Source of the DNA: HGM04593 sp045592125
Lineage (GTDB): Bacteria; Bacteroidota; Bacteroidia; Bacteroidales; Bacteroidaceae
Direction: 5' to 3'
Length of the DNA: 51,172 nucleotides
Assembly (NCBI GenBank): GCA_045592125.1
Contig: JAZNUE010000007.1
Coordinates: 1 to 51,172, forward strand
The position numbers and the translations under genes are program-made. The notes beneath the pieces were generated by a model that worked only from the letters and a program-made list of their open reading frames with translations, made no database searches and was not told the DNA's origin. Shown here one piece after another: positions 33,600 to 41,384 of the stretch (positions within the stretch are counted from its first letter, which is position 1; each line of letters begins with the position of its first letter).

Positions 33600-33625
33600 A
33601 TACTGTTATAAATGTAGGCTATATA

Positions 33626-34819
33626 TTACGCGAGCTTGGCAAGTGCTTCCTTAATGCGTCGTATTGCCTCTATGATATTCTCGTCGCTTGTAGCATAACT
33701 CATTCTGAAGCACTCAGGTGCGCCGAACGAAGTGCCGCCCACTGCTGCAACATGTGCCTCGGTAAGAAGGTACATTGCAAGGTCGTCGCTGTTGTTGATA
33801 ACTGTTCCGTTGTAGCTCTTGCCATAGAATGAGCTGCACTTTGGGAACAGGTAGAATGCACCCTCGGGAACATTAACCTCAAGTCCAGGAATCTCCTTTG
33901 CTAGCTTTACAATGAGGTCGCGGCGGCGCTGGAATGCCTTTCTCATCTCTTCTACTGGTTCCTGTGAACCGGTGTATGCCTCAAGCGACGCCATCTGCGA
34001 CACCGAGCATGGTCCGCTGGTATACTGGCCCTGGAGCTTGTTGCAGCCCTTTACAATCCACTCGGCAGCAGCAAGGTAGCCAATGCGCCAGCCTGTCATG
34101 GCATAGGCCTTTGAAACACCGTTGATTATGATTACACGCTCCCTAATCTCAGGGAACTGTGCTATGCTCTCGTGCTTGCCCACGTAGCTTATGTGTTCAT
34201 AAATCTCGTCAGCAACAACAAAAATGCCGGGATATTTTGCAAGGACATCGGCAAGCTCCTTAAGTTCCTCCTTTGTATATACCGAACCTGTCGGGTTTGA
34301 AGGAGAGCATAGAATGAGCATTTTTGTCCTTGGGGTTATTGCTGCCTCAAGCTGTGCTCCTGTAATCTTGAAGTTCTGCTCAATGCCTGCGCTTACGATG
34401 ACAGGAGTACCGTCGGCAAGCTTAACCATGTCGGGGTAGCTTACCCAGTAAGGGGCTGGTACAATAACCTCGTCGCCAGGGTTAACAAGTGCCATAATTG
34501 CATTGCACACGGCCTGCTTTGCTCCGTTTGACACAGATATCTGTGCCTCGGTAAAGTCAAGACCATTCTCGTTCTTGAGTTTTGCGACAATTGCCTTGCG
34601 CAATGCGGGGTAGCCAGGTACTGGAGAATAGCGCGACCAGTTGTCGTCAATAGCCTGCTTTGCAGCCGCTTTAATTGCGTCGGGGGTGTTGAAGTCGGGT
34701 TCACCCACACTCATGTTAATAACATCCACGCCTTGTGCCTTAAGTTCCTGGCTCTTCTGTGACATTGCCAGTGTTGCCGACGGCGCCAGCCGGTTTACTC
34801 TGTCTGATAGCTTGTTCAT
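33626..34819 (-). CDS. Pyridoxal-phosphate aminotransferase, class I (aspartate aminotransferase-like)
   Basis: Transfers amino groups between aspartate (probably) and 2-oxoglutarate. The 397-residue protein begins MNKLSDRVNRLAPSATLAMSQKSQELKAQGVDVINMSVGEPDFNTP, typical of the I-gamma subgroup. The PLP lysine is in INGVSKAYAMTGWRIGYLAA. Other cofactor contacts are in SNGAKQAVCNAI, LCSPSNPTGSVY and VVADEIYEHI. The C-terminal FRMSYATSDENIIEAIRRI keeps the substrate-binding arginine. It is a single gene with its own terminator. Side activity on other amino acids is common in this subgroup, so substrate is not certain. Confidence 0.93.
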   Translation of the reverse strand: MNKLSDRVNRLAPSATLAMSQKSQELKAQGVDVINMSVGEPDFNTPDAIKAAAKQAIDDNWSRYSPVPGYPALRKAIVAKLKNENGLDFTEAQISVSNGAKQAVCNAIMALVNPGDEVIVPAPYWVSYPDMVKLADGTPVIVSAGIEQNFKITGAQLEAAITPRTKMLILCSPSNPTGSVYTKEELKELADVLAKYPGIFVVADEIYEHISYVGKHESIAQFPEIRERVIIINGVSKAYAMTGWRIGYLAAAEWIVKGCNKLQGQYTSGPCSVSQMASLEAYTGSQEPVEEMRKAFQRRRDLIVKLAKEIPGLEVNVPEGAFYLFPKCSSFYGKSYNGTVINNSDDLAMYLLTEAHVAAVGGTSFGAPECFRMSYATSDENIIEAIRRIKEALAKLA

Positions 34820-34913
34820 TTTATTTTGCTGTTAGTTATAGTTTGTTTTTATATTATCAAGATTCTGTGCTGCGCTCCAGCATGACATAAAGTATTACGC
34901 TTTTCATAAAACT

Positions 34914-34992
34914 GTCATTCTGAGCAAAGCGAAGAATCTCTATCATTCGCGATTTTTTGAGATTCCTCGTCGCTGTGCTCTGTCGGGATGAC
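34914..34992. repeat. Family B palindromic repeat, second copy
   Basis: The left arm runs from GTCATTCTGAGCAAAGCG to GAATCTC (34940). The right arm runs from GAGATTCCTCGTCGCT (from 34959) to GGGATGAC (34992). The overall plan matches 29655-29740, with a different loop. Confidence 0.7.
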
Positions 34993-35067
34993 AAACTCAC
35001 TTTTTTATGGGATGCTTCGCTGCGCTCCAGCATGACAGGTATGTGTTTCACATTGTACTTTTAACAT

Positions 35068-35134
35068 CCCTTGCTTTTCGCAACCCACGTGGCACCACGA
35101 GTGCGGTGCTTCACGTGACCTATCGCTGCAAGTG
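35068..35134 (+). repeat. Diverged family A structured repeat, copy 3
   Basis: It has the same architecture as 8927-8994: CTTGC/GCAAG outer stem, TTTT, then ACGTG/CACGT and CACC/GGTG inner stems joined by the same single G and CTT. The loop is eight bases. Compared with copy 1 the paired bases change on both sides of the stems while the linkers stay constant. The second stem (AGCCA/TGGCT) is not kept. Confidence 0.6.
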
Positions 35135-35156
35135 ATGTCGAAACTTCGCCTTCGGC

Positions 35157-36371
35157 TCAGTTTTCAAAGTGCAACGTATGCCCCATGCGCTCGGCCTTTG
35201 TATGCAGGTAGCGTGAGTTGTATGTGTTAGGCTCAATCTCAATGCCTACATTCTCGGTTATTGTGAGACCGTAGCTCTCGAGCCCTATGCGCTTTACAGG
35301 GTTGTTGGTGATGAGACGCATCTTGTGCACTCCAATCTGGCGCAGAATCTCGGCTCCAACGCCGTAGTCCCTTTCATCGGCCTTGAATCCAAGGCACAGG
35401 TTGGCGTCAACGGTGTCCATTCCCTCTTCCTGCAGCTTGTAGGCGCGCATCTTGTTCATTAGTCCAATGCCACGGCCCTCCTGGTTAAGATATACGATTA
35501 CTCCCTTGCCTTCATTGTCGATGAGTTTCATGGCCTCATGCAGCTGGGCTCCGCAGTCGCAGCGCTGTGAACCGAAGATGTCTCCTGTAATGCATGACGA
35601 GTGCACGCGTACCAGTATTGGCTCATCCTCTTTCCACTCTCCCTTAATGAGCGCTACATGCTCCAGGCCGTTCGATTTCTGGCGGAACGGTATCAGGCGG
35701 AAATGCCCGTGCTCGGTGGGCATGTCAACTTCCTCGCCTTTCTCAACAAGCGACTCCTGCTTAAGGCGGTACTCAATAAGGTCCTTAATTGATATAATCT
35801 TCAGGCTGTGCTCCTTTGCAATCTCAATGAGCTGCGGCATGCGTGCCATTGTGCCGTCCTCGTTCATAATCTCTATGAGCGCGGCGGCAGGGTAGAGGCC
35901 CGCAAGGCGTGCAAGGTCAATGCTGGCCTCGGTGTGCCCGGCGCGGCGCAGCACTCCGTTGTCCTGTGCATAGAGCGGGTTAATGTGTCCGGGACGGGCG
36001 AATGTCTCGGGCCTGCTGGCAGGGTCGGCAAGCGCCTTTATGGTTGCGGCACGGTCGGCTGTAGATACTCCAGTGGAGCATCCTTCTACCTTGTCTATTG
36101 TAACAGTGAAAGGCGTGCCCAGCAGGCTTGTGTTGGCGCTTACCTGGGGTTCGAGCTGCAGTTCCTTGCAGCGCGAGATGGTTATTGGGGCGCACAGCAC
36201 TCCACGCCCGTTCTTGAGCATGAAATTTACGGCCTCGGGGGTAATCTTTTCGGCTGCAATGATGAAGTCACCCTCATTCTCGCGGTCCTCATCATCGACA
36301 ACTATCACGAATTTGCCCTCTCTGAAGTCATCAAGTGCCTCTTCAATACTATTAAGCTTAAAGTTATCCAT
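35157..36371 (-). CDS. ribBA: Bifunctional riboflavin biosynthesis protein RibBA
   Basis: Two enzymes in one 404-residue chain. Residues ~1-205 are 3,4-dihydroxy-2-butanone-4-phosphate synthase (VVDDEDRENEGDFI acidic loop, GHINPL, HTEASIDLARLAG). The rest is GTP cyclohydrolase II, with zinc cysteines in SSCITGDIFGSQRCDCGAQL and the catalytic arginine region YLNQEGRGIGL. The closing RLITNNPVKRIGLESYGL is typical. Both active sites look intact. The gene starts 24 bases after the lptF/G-like gene on the same strand, so they are probably co-transcribed; I see no FMN riboswitch. Confidence 0.96.
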   Translation of the reverse strand: MDNFKLNSIEEALDDFREGKFVIVVDDEDRENEGDFIIAAEKITPEAVNFMLKNGRGVLCAPITISRCKELQLEPQVSANTSLLGTPFTVTIDKVEGCSTGVSTADRAATIKALADPASRPETFARPGHINPLYAQDNGVLRRAGHTEASIDLARLAGLYPAAALIEIMNEDGTMARMPQLIEIAKEHSLKIISIKDLIEYRLKQESLVEKGEEVDMPTEHGHFRLIPFRQKSNGLEHVALIKGEWKEDEPILVRVHSSCITGDIFGSQRCDCGAQLHEAMKLIDNEGKGVIVYLNQEGRGIGLMNKMRAYKLQEEGMDTVDANLCLGFKADERDYGVGAEILRQIGVHKMRLITNNPVKRIGLESYGLTITENVGIEIEPNTYNSRYLHTKAERMGHTLHFEN

Positions 36372-36395
36372 ATTATGTACTAGAATTTATACTGG

Positions 36396-38309
36396 TTATA
36401 CAAGTTTTTCCTTATGCATTACCTCTATCGTCTTCTTGCAGTTCTTCTCAATCCTCACAAGCGCCTTGGCCAGCCTGCGGCGGAACTTCACGGCCCTCAC
36501 GTATATGATTATGCCGGCAGGGAACAGCACAAGCGAAAGCACGTTCATCCACCTTCTCTTGAATGGAGAGACAATTGCATGCGCCGACAGCACCGGGAAC
36601 CTGTTGAGCATTACTATTACCTTGCGGTTCTTGCTGTTGCCAAGGTCTTCTATTACGGCCTCGAGCCTGTCGTTGAAGTCATCAATAGTGTGGTCCTTCT
36701 CGTTAAAGAAGACACTGCCTATTGACGGGAGCTTCTTCAGCCTGTTCTTCTTTATATATGCCCTTGCCTCGCTGTAGAGCTCAGAGAGCGCTACGGCGTC
36801 GTTGCTGTAGCTTGGGTCATCTATTACCACTTCCTTTATTGTGACGTTCCTCTTTTCGGGGATAGCGAACAGTTTCCTGAAGAACCTGTCTATTGAGTCC
36901 TTGTTGAATATCTCGGAATCCTTGTTCGAGTGGTATGTGAAGAATGCTCCCAGCGGGGCGAGCACAATGGTGCTTAGCCATGCTCCAATCCAAATGTGCC
37001 ATTCTCCCTCGCGGGCCATCTTGTACCCCGACGTGTTGAATATGTAGTATAGTATGAACGTTGCCACTGAAATTAGCACAGGGTAGCCAAGACCGCCTTT
37101 CCTTACAATGGCTCCAAGCGGCGCGCCTATGAAGAAGAATACAATGCAGCTGAGCGAGAGGGTGAACTTGTTCCACCACGAAATCTTATGCTTGTTAAGG
37201 TCCTTTTCGCGGGAATGCAATATGTTGTGCTTTATTTCGTAGTCAACCTTCATCTGCTTCACCTTGTTCAGCTGTGCCCTCTTCCATATTAGCCTTGACT
37301 TCCTGGTCGCAACGTTATATACACTGTCTACATTAATGCTGTATACCCTGTTCTTTGCCATCTTCAGAGAGTCGTCGCTGTCAAGCCTTGTATTTCCCTT
37401 GTATGTAGTGCGCTTTAGGTTCGCCCAGTGGCTATGGGCTATGCTGTCGCTCTGGTGCGACAGGGTATCGATAGAGACCTCAAGTTCCTTTATGTTCTTG
37501 CTGTCGGCATTCGATTTCATTATTGAGGCGTCCTTGAGCTCAAACCCTCCTTCAGTCTCAATTATTATATCCTTCTGCCTGAATGTCTCGCGGCGGTAAG
37601 GCACGTTCTTCTTCTCTATGTTCTGCTCCTGAAGATTGGAGAACTGCTCTCCCGAGAACATTGAGAGTATCATGTGCTTCTCGTCGGCAGTACTTGTTAT
37701 TATGGCCGAGTCGGCAAGCACAATATTGGCATTCTCAAAACCTTCTGAAACATCATAGATAATTATGTCATAGAGTAATCCAGTCTCCTTATCCTTCTTC
37801 TCAACATATATGTTATATCCTTCGAGCCTGTCATAGAACACCTTTTCGGGAATCTCGCTCTCGGGCGATGACTGCTTAATGGAGTACATTATGGCATAGA
37901 GCTTCATCTGGGCATATGGGCTCACTACGTTCTGGAAGTAGAACGAAACGCAGCCAAGTATTGTGCAGAATATGATAAGCGGCCTCATTATCCTGAAAAG
38001 CGGTATTCCGGCAGCCTTCATTGCCAGCAGCTCCAGCTTTTCGCCAAAGTTGCCGAATGTCATGAGCGAGGCCAGCAGAATTGCAAGAGGAAGCGCCTGT
38101 GCAACCAGTGTTATTGCGCTAAGGGAGAAGAACTGGGCGAGAATAGAAAAGTCGAGCCCCTTGTCGACAAAGTCGTCGACCCATTTCCATAACAGCTGCA
38201 TTATGAAAATAAACAGGCAAATAAAGAAGGTGCCAAGCAGGTTTGTGGCAAATGTCCTTATGATAAAAAGGTCAAGCTTCTTTATCTTGAAGTAATCAAG
38301 GAATCTCAT
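36396..38309 (-). CDS. LptF/LptG (YjgP/YjgQ)-family permease
   Basis: An inner-membrane subunit of the lipopolysaccharide export ABC transporter. The N-terminus has LDLFIIRTFATNLLGTFFICLFIFIMQLLWKWVDDFVDKGLD, the standard YjgP/YjgQ opening, followed by two more helices. A periplasmic beta-rich domain follows, then three helices (LSLSCIVFFFIGAPLGAIVRKGGLGYPVLIS is diagnostic). At 637 residues it is longer than E. coli LptF or LptG (about 360). Extra length comes from an enlarged periplasmic part and a C-terminal extension with one more helix (LSLVLFPAGIIIYVRAV), as in other Bacteroidota members. Whether it is LptF or LptG is not decidable here. It precedes ribBA. Confidence 0.9.
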   Translation of the reverse strand: MRFLDYFKIKKLDLFIIRTFATNLLGTFFICLFIFIMQLLWKWVDDFVDKGLDFSILAQFFSLSAITLVAQALPLAILLASLMTFGNFGEKLELLAMKAAGIPLFRIMRPLIIFCTILGCVSFYFQNVVSPYAQMKLYAIMYSIKQSSPESEIPEKVFYDRLEGYNIYVEKKDKETGLLYDIIIYDVSEGFENANIVLADSAIITSTADEKHMILSMFSGEQFSNLQEQNIEKKNVPYRRETFRQKDIIIETEGGFELKDASIMKSNADSKNIKELEVSIDTLSHQSDSIAHSHWANLKRTTYKGNTRLDSDDSLKMAKNRVYSINVDSVYNVATRKSRLIWKRAQLNKVKQMKVDYEIKHNILHSREKDLNKHKISWWNKFTLSLSCIVFFFIGAPLGAIVRKGGLGYPVLISVATFILYYIFNTSGYKMAREGEWHIWIGAWLSTIVLAPLGAFFTYHSNKDSEIFNKDSIDRFFRKLFAIPEKRNVTIKEVVIDDPSYSNDAVALSELYSEARAYIKKNRLKKLPSIGSVFFNEKDHTIDDFNDRLEAVIEDLGNSKNRKVIVMLNRFPVLSAHAIVSPFKRRWMNVLSLVLFPAGIIIYVRAVKFRRRLAKALVRIEKNCKKTIEVMHKEKLV

Positions 38310-38428
38310 ATCTCGCTAATATTGTCTCAGGAACAATATGTCATGTCACTAAAAAATGCAGCAAACTGCTTCTATAAAAAATGTACAAAAAAAACATGTT
38401 CCCTGGCAGGGAAGAATGTTCTTTTGTA

Positions 38429-38436
38429 CAAAGTTA
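38429..38436 (-). promoter_or_regulatory. -7 element upstream of lptF/G-ribBA
   Basis: TAACTTTG on the minus strand, a perfect -7 match, about 120 bases before the permease ATG. No good -33 was found, so support is moderate. Confidence 0.4.
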
Positions 38437-38530
38437 GTATAAAATGCGTGATTTTATCCCTTATATATCCAGAAACTATTTTAATTTTATTAAAATAACC
38501 TCAAAACAGCCTCTGGCCTGTGCAAGCGGC

Positions 38531-38911
38531 CTACATTCCCGATAGCCTGCGAAGGTTTTCAATCTGCGAATCCCAAAGGTCCTTCTGGTCCTCAGCCTCG
38601 TCCTTGCCGGCAAAGTCTGTTATCTCAAGAGTGTGCTCGCGGGTAAGCTCGTTATAGGCTATGCGCATCTCAAAGTATGTGCTCTGGCTCTCGTCTTCCC
38701 AGCGGAACTTCACATATACACCGTTCCTTTGCGCAACAAGGTGCGCCACCCTCTGCTCGGTCTTTCCCCAATAGAAGGTGAAAGTCTTGTCAAGGCTCTC
38801 CACCCTGTCGGCAAACCACGGAGAGAGGCCCGCGGCAGTTCCAATGTATTTCCAAATCATTGAAGCGCTTCCCTTCATAGGGTATTCGATGTAGATTTTC
38901 TCTTTGCCCAT
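38531..38911 (-). CDS. START-like domain protein
   Basis: A 126-residue single-domain protein of the SRPBCC/START-like fold common in Bacteroidota. The opening IYIEYPMKGSASMIWKYIGTAAGLSPWFADRVE is the usual first strand and helix pair. Strands FTFYWGKTEQRVAHLVAQ, VYVKFRWEDE and TYFEMRIAYNELT follow, and a C-terminal helix (KDLWDSQIENLRRLSGM) packs over the cavity. Ligand and role are unknown. It is an isolated gene between the lptF/G operon and tRNA-Met. Confidence 0.85.
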   Translation of the reverse strand: MGKEKIYIEYPMKGSASMIWKYIGTAAGLSPWFADRVESLDKTFTFYWGKTEQRVAHLVAQRNGVYVKFRWEDESQSTYFEMRIAYNELTREHTLEITDFAGKDEAEDQKDLWDSQIENLRRLSGM

Positions 38912-39136
38912 TTCTAGAAGTTGTTTCTTTGAAAAAATGAATATCGGGACGTAGGAAGCGTCCCAGCCCTTTATATCTCAGTCGCAAGATATAAAATTTA
39001 ATTTGTAAACACAATTATAATCGGTAAAATGTTGGATATTATAAGCAAAATTTACACTTCTTGACTTTTCTCTTCAAGCAAGTGACTTAAGAAAAAGTTT
39101 GCAATACAAGTTTTTTTGCTGATTTTTACCAAAAAA

Positions 39137-39168
39137 TTTGCCAGTATGGAATTATAGACATATCTTTG
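39137..39168 (+). promoter_or_regulatory. Promoter of tRNA-Met
   Basis: TTTG (39137-39140), exactly 20 bases, TATCTTTG (39161-39168): a perfect match to the Bacteroidota housekeeping promoter. The predicted start is 10-15 bases before the tRNA. Confidence 0.85.
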
Positions 39169-39185
39169 CACCGCAAAAATGCAAT

Positions 39186-39259
39186 GGCGAGATAGCTCAG
39201 CTGGTTAGAGCGCATGATTCATAATCATGAGGTCCCCGGTTCAATCCCGGGTCTCGCTA
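39186..39259 (+). tRNA. tRNA-Met (anticodon CAT, elongator type)
   Basis: Acceptor strands GGCGAGA (39186-39192) and TCTCGCT (39252-39258) pair, with one G-U, and discriminator A at 39259. The D arm has TAGCTCAGCTGGTTAGAGC. The anticodon stem ATGAT/ATCAT carries the loop TCATAA with CAT. The T arm is CCGGGTT-type (CCCGGTTCAATCCCGGG). The G-U first pair and absence of the three G-C pairs typical of initiators favour elongator tRNA-Met; a CAT tRNA-Ile read with lysidine is the other option. CCA is not encoded. Confidence 0.94.
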
Positions 39260-39262
39260 CTG

Positions 39263-39300
39263 AAGCGGAGAAAGTTGAAAGACTATCTCCGCTTTTTGTT
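39263..39300 (+). terminator. Terminator of tRNA-Met
   Basis: AAGCGGAGA (39263-39271) pairs with TCTCCGCTT (39286-39294) and is followed by TTTGTTTTG. It begins four bases after the tRNA. Confidence 0.85.
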
Positions 39301-39339
39301 TTGCTTTCGTATAACTCGTTGGTCTGCTGATAGATAAAG

Positions 39340-40521
39340 TCAACTAATACATTTCTGTTCGGCTTTCAAGGCCAATCTCTTTACGATTATCACAAAGCCA
39401 CCTGTAAGGATAAGGTTCGATAGGATTGTAAGCAACGAGATTGCCAATAGCGGGCCACCCAGTCCGTAACCAATGGAGACAAAAATAATGCCTGCGCCCA
39501 CCTCTCCACGGGTAAACATTCCTATACTCAGGGCTAGACGCTCGGTAAGTGAACGGTCTCTGTAGAAAAACATCGGCACCATTTTGCCAATGTTTGAGAG
39601 TGCAGTAACCACTACTACGTGCATGGCTATTTCGCCCCATGACATCGGGCCTACCTGTGCTATTGTGCAATCGCCCGCCATTGCCGTAAAATCGACACCA
39701 ATAAAGAGCGGGGCACTCATTCCCACCAGGAACATAAACACATAGGAGATTACAGTTGCCACGCTTTCGTCCATTTTTGTGTGGCGGTGATTTGGTTTCA
39801 TTGTCATTCCAAGTATGAATGCTGGCAAAAGCACCTCAATGTGGATAGCGGCATCAGATCCGAAAATATGTTTCGAAAGGATATACAGTCCCTGGAACGC
39901 GAATACCAGGATGGCTGAATACCATAGGATAGAGCCCCACGACTGGCCTATGTCGTAGCGTTTCAGGTAGGTCCAGCCAATGTACAGGCAGAGTACTACT
40001 ACAAGTACTACCACTCCCAGCTGCCAGCGCAGCCCTATCATAAACACCTGCAGGGGAATCATCAGCAATATTGTATCAAGGTCGTCGAAGATGGCCAGTA
40101 CACGTGTCTTCTTGTATACCCACGATGACTTAAGGCCAGCAGCCGCCAGCATTGTGAACAGGATTCCAGCCGAGGTAGGTGCTGCAAAACGGCTGAGCAA
40201 GAGGGTCTCTTTCCAGGCGTCCCAGTCAGTAAAATATTCCGACGGGAGAAGCACCATATAGTAGAAACAAATCAGCAGCCAGGGCGCTGCAGCAGTTGCC
40301 ATCGCAATGAAATAGTCGGATGTATATGAACGCCAATGACTCTTGTCGAGCTCAAATTCGCGTCCCACGTTTATCATTATAAAGGCAAGGCAGATATACA
40401 GCATTGAGTCAAAGACTGATTTTGCATGAGTGAATGCAGTATCGTCAATGATATTCGGCAATGTCTGCGAACATATGAGTCCTGAAATAAGGAATAACGA
40501 AAAAAGTACTATCTTCTTCAT
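39340..40521 (-). CDS. Cation/proton antiporter (sodium/hydrogen exchanger family)
   Basis: A 393-residue membrane protein with about 11-12 helices. It begins with a hydrophobic leader-like helix (MKKIVLFSLFLISGLICS). Family features are the FMINVGREFELD helix end, the SRFAAPTSAGILFTMLAAAGLKSS segment, FDDLDTILLMIPLQ with paired aspartates in the likely ion path, and GEVGAGIIFVSIGYGLG near the C-terminus. These fit the CPA-type exchangers. Ion specificity (sodium or potassium) cannot be read from sequence. It stands alone; the gene upstream on the same strand is separated by a very strong terminator. Confidence 0.85.
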   Translation of the reverse strand: MKKIVLFSLFLISGLICSQTLPNIIDDTAFTHAKSVFDSMLYICLAFIMINVGREFELDKSHWRSYTSDYFIAMATAAAPWLLICFYYMVLLPSEYFTDWDAWKETLLLSRFAAPTSAGILFTMLAAAGLKSSWVYKKTRVLAIFDDLDTILLMIPLQVFMIGLRWQLGVVVLVVVLCLYIGWTYLKRYDIGQSWGSILWYSAILVFAFQGLYILSKHIFGSDAAIHIEVLLPAFILGMTMKPNHRHTKMDESVATVISYVFMFLVGMSAPLFIGVDFTAMAGDCTIAQVGPMSWGEIAMHVVVVTALSNIGKMVPMFFYRDRSLTERLALSIGMFTRGEVGAGIIFVSIGYGLGGPLLAISLLTILSNLILTGGFVIIVKRLALKAEQKCIS

Positions 40522-40651
40522 AGGTAGTTATGGTAGTTTGCTTGTTAACGTTATATTCTTGTTATGCATTACTTTACGCAAATAAAGTAAATCTTTCGGA
40601 CATATACAAGCCTTGTACTCTCGCTTTATAATCTTTAACTAAATCATATGG

Positions 40652-40708
40652 GAATAACTACAAAAAAATATGTTCACTTCGCGTGAACATATTTTTTTGT
40701 AGTTATTC
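40652..40708 (-). terminator. Very strong hairpin after the DUF4476 gene
   Basis: A perfect 26-bp stem (40652-40677 with 40683-40708) with a five-base loop starts at the last base of the DUF4476 stop codon. The arms contain seven-base A and T runs. It should stop transcription from the minus-strand gene above. Confidence 0.85.
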
Positions 40709-41142
40709 TATCGTTTAAGCAATATTTTTGCTGCCTTTTCCTTGTTTGAAGAGAATGAGAACTGGCTAAGTATCTTGTTATAGCTGTCGGCCTCGACAAG
40801 GCTTGGTGCTATAACCTTCAGCGCTTCCAGCTTATTGTCGTCGAAAGAGAGCAATGCCAGCAGTCTTGCGCACTGCTTGCTGCTGAAGCTGCTGCTAATG
40901 CATGCTACGCGTATTATGTTAATCTTGTTCTTGTCGAACGAGGTCTCCTTCACAATCTTGTACATCATTGAAAAGTCGTCGTCGCGCATGGCACGCATTC
41001 TCTCGGGCCTTCTCTGCGGTTTCCTTTCGCGCTTCTCTATTCTTGCCTTTGGTTTCCTTTCCTGTGCTGCTGCCTGCTGGGGCATGGGAATCATCATTAA
41101 TGCTACAAATGCTATGAGCATTATTTTCTCCATCTTTTTCAT
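40708..41142 (-). CDS. Secreted DUF4476 protein
   Basis: A 144-residue exported protein. A signal peptide (MKKMEKIMLIAFVALMMIPMPQQAAAQ) is followed by a very basic stretch (KPKARIEKRERKPQRRPERMR). The C-terminal ~95 residues carry the DUF4476 pattern: FSMMYKIVKETSFDKNKINIIRVACISSSFSSKQCARLLALLSFDDNKLEALKVIAPSLVEADSYNKILSQFSFSSNK. In this family three helix pairs of the FxxxxxK type recur. Function is unknown. It has the best promoter in this part of the window (TTTG-N20-TATCTTTG), which suggests strong expression. Confidence 0.85.
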   Translation of the reverse strand: MKKMEKIMLIAFVALMMIPMPQQAAAQERKPKARIEKRERKPQRRPERMRAMRDDDFSMMYKIVKETSFDKNKINIIRVACISSSFSSKQCARLLALLSFDDNKLEALKVIAPSLVEADSYNKILSQFSFSSNKEKAAKILLKR

Positions 41143-41184
41143 AGTCTCTGGTTTTTATGGCTGTTAGTACTGTTTCTTTTACCG

Positions 41185-41216
41185 CAAAGATACCCGTTAC
41201 TGAATGTGCAGGCAAA
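41185..41216 (-). promoter_or_regulatory. Promoter of the DUF4476 gene
   Basis: On the minus strand TTTG (41216-41213), exactly 20 bases, TATCTTTG (41192-41185). Leader about 38 bases to the ATG. Confidence 0.8.
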
Positions 41217-41384
41217 AATATTTCCCTATTACTGTCGAGGGGTTTTCCTAACCGTAATAGGGAAAATAGAGTATAGTTGCTCCAGCATGACAGGTGCGCG
41301 GTGTTTTTTATGCATGCGTTATACAGTTTCCTCGCAACACTTGCTCGGGAATGGCATAACGCTATTTGTTATTCTTGGTTTTCT

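Larger units (their letters stand above)
32908..33625. other. A+T-rich intergenic region without genes
   Basis: About 700 bases with no credible coding frame. From 32960 to 33370 the sequence is strongly A+T-rich and scattered with near-matches to DnaA boxes (TTATCAACA at 33357-33365; TTATCCACC at 32945-32953) and the palindrome GTTACGTAAC. From 33391 to 33490 there is a 100-bp imperfect palindrome. A terminator for the aminotransferase gene closes the region (33561-33599). Confidence 0.6.
34820..35156. other. Repeat cluster between the aminotransferase and ribBA genes
   Basis: No gene. The motif TGCGCTCCAGCATGACA occurs twice (34871-34887 and 35021-35037) and in part near 41280. Between them is a family B palindrome (34914-34992). 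A diverged family A structure lies at 35068-35134, ending just before the ribBA stop codon. Confidence 0.7.

Noticed and set aside
33379..33654. 91-codon frame in the gap before the aminotransferase
   Set aside because: It is formed by a palindromic repeat and the terminator, not by coding-type sequence.
35081..35118. CACGTG-containing sequences as further parS sites
   Set aside because: They lack the TGTT...AACA flanks; the ACGTG/CACGT elements are stems of a family A repeat.
36372..36395. FMN riboswitch upstream of ribBA
   Set aside because: Only 24 bases separate ribBA from the preceding gene, too short for the aptamer.
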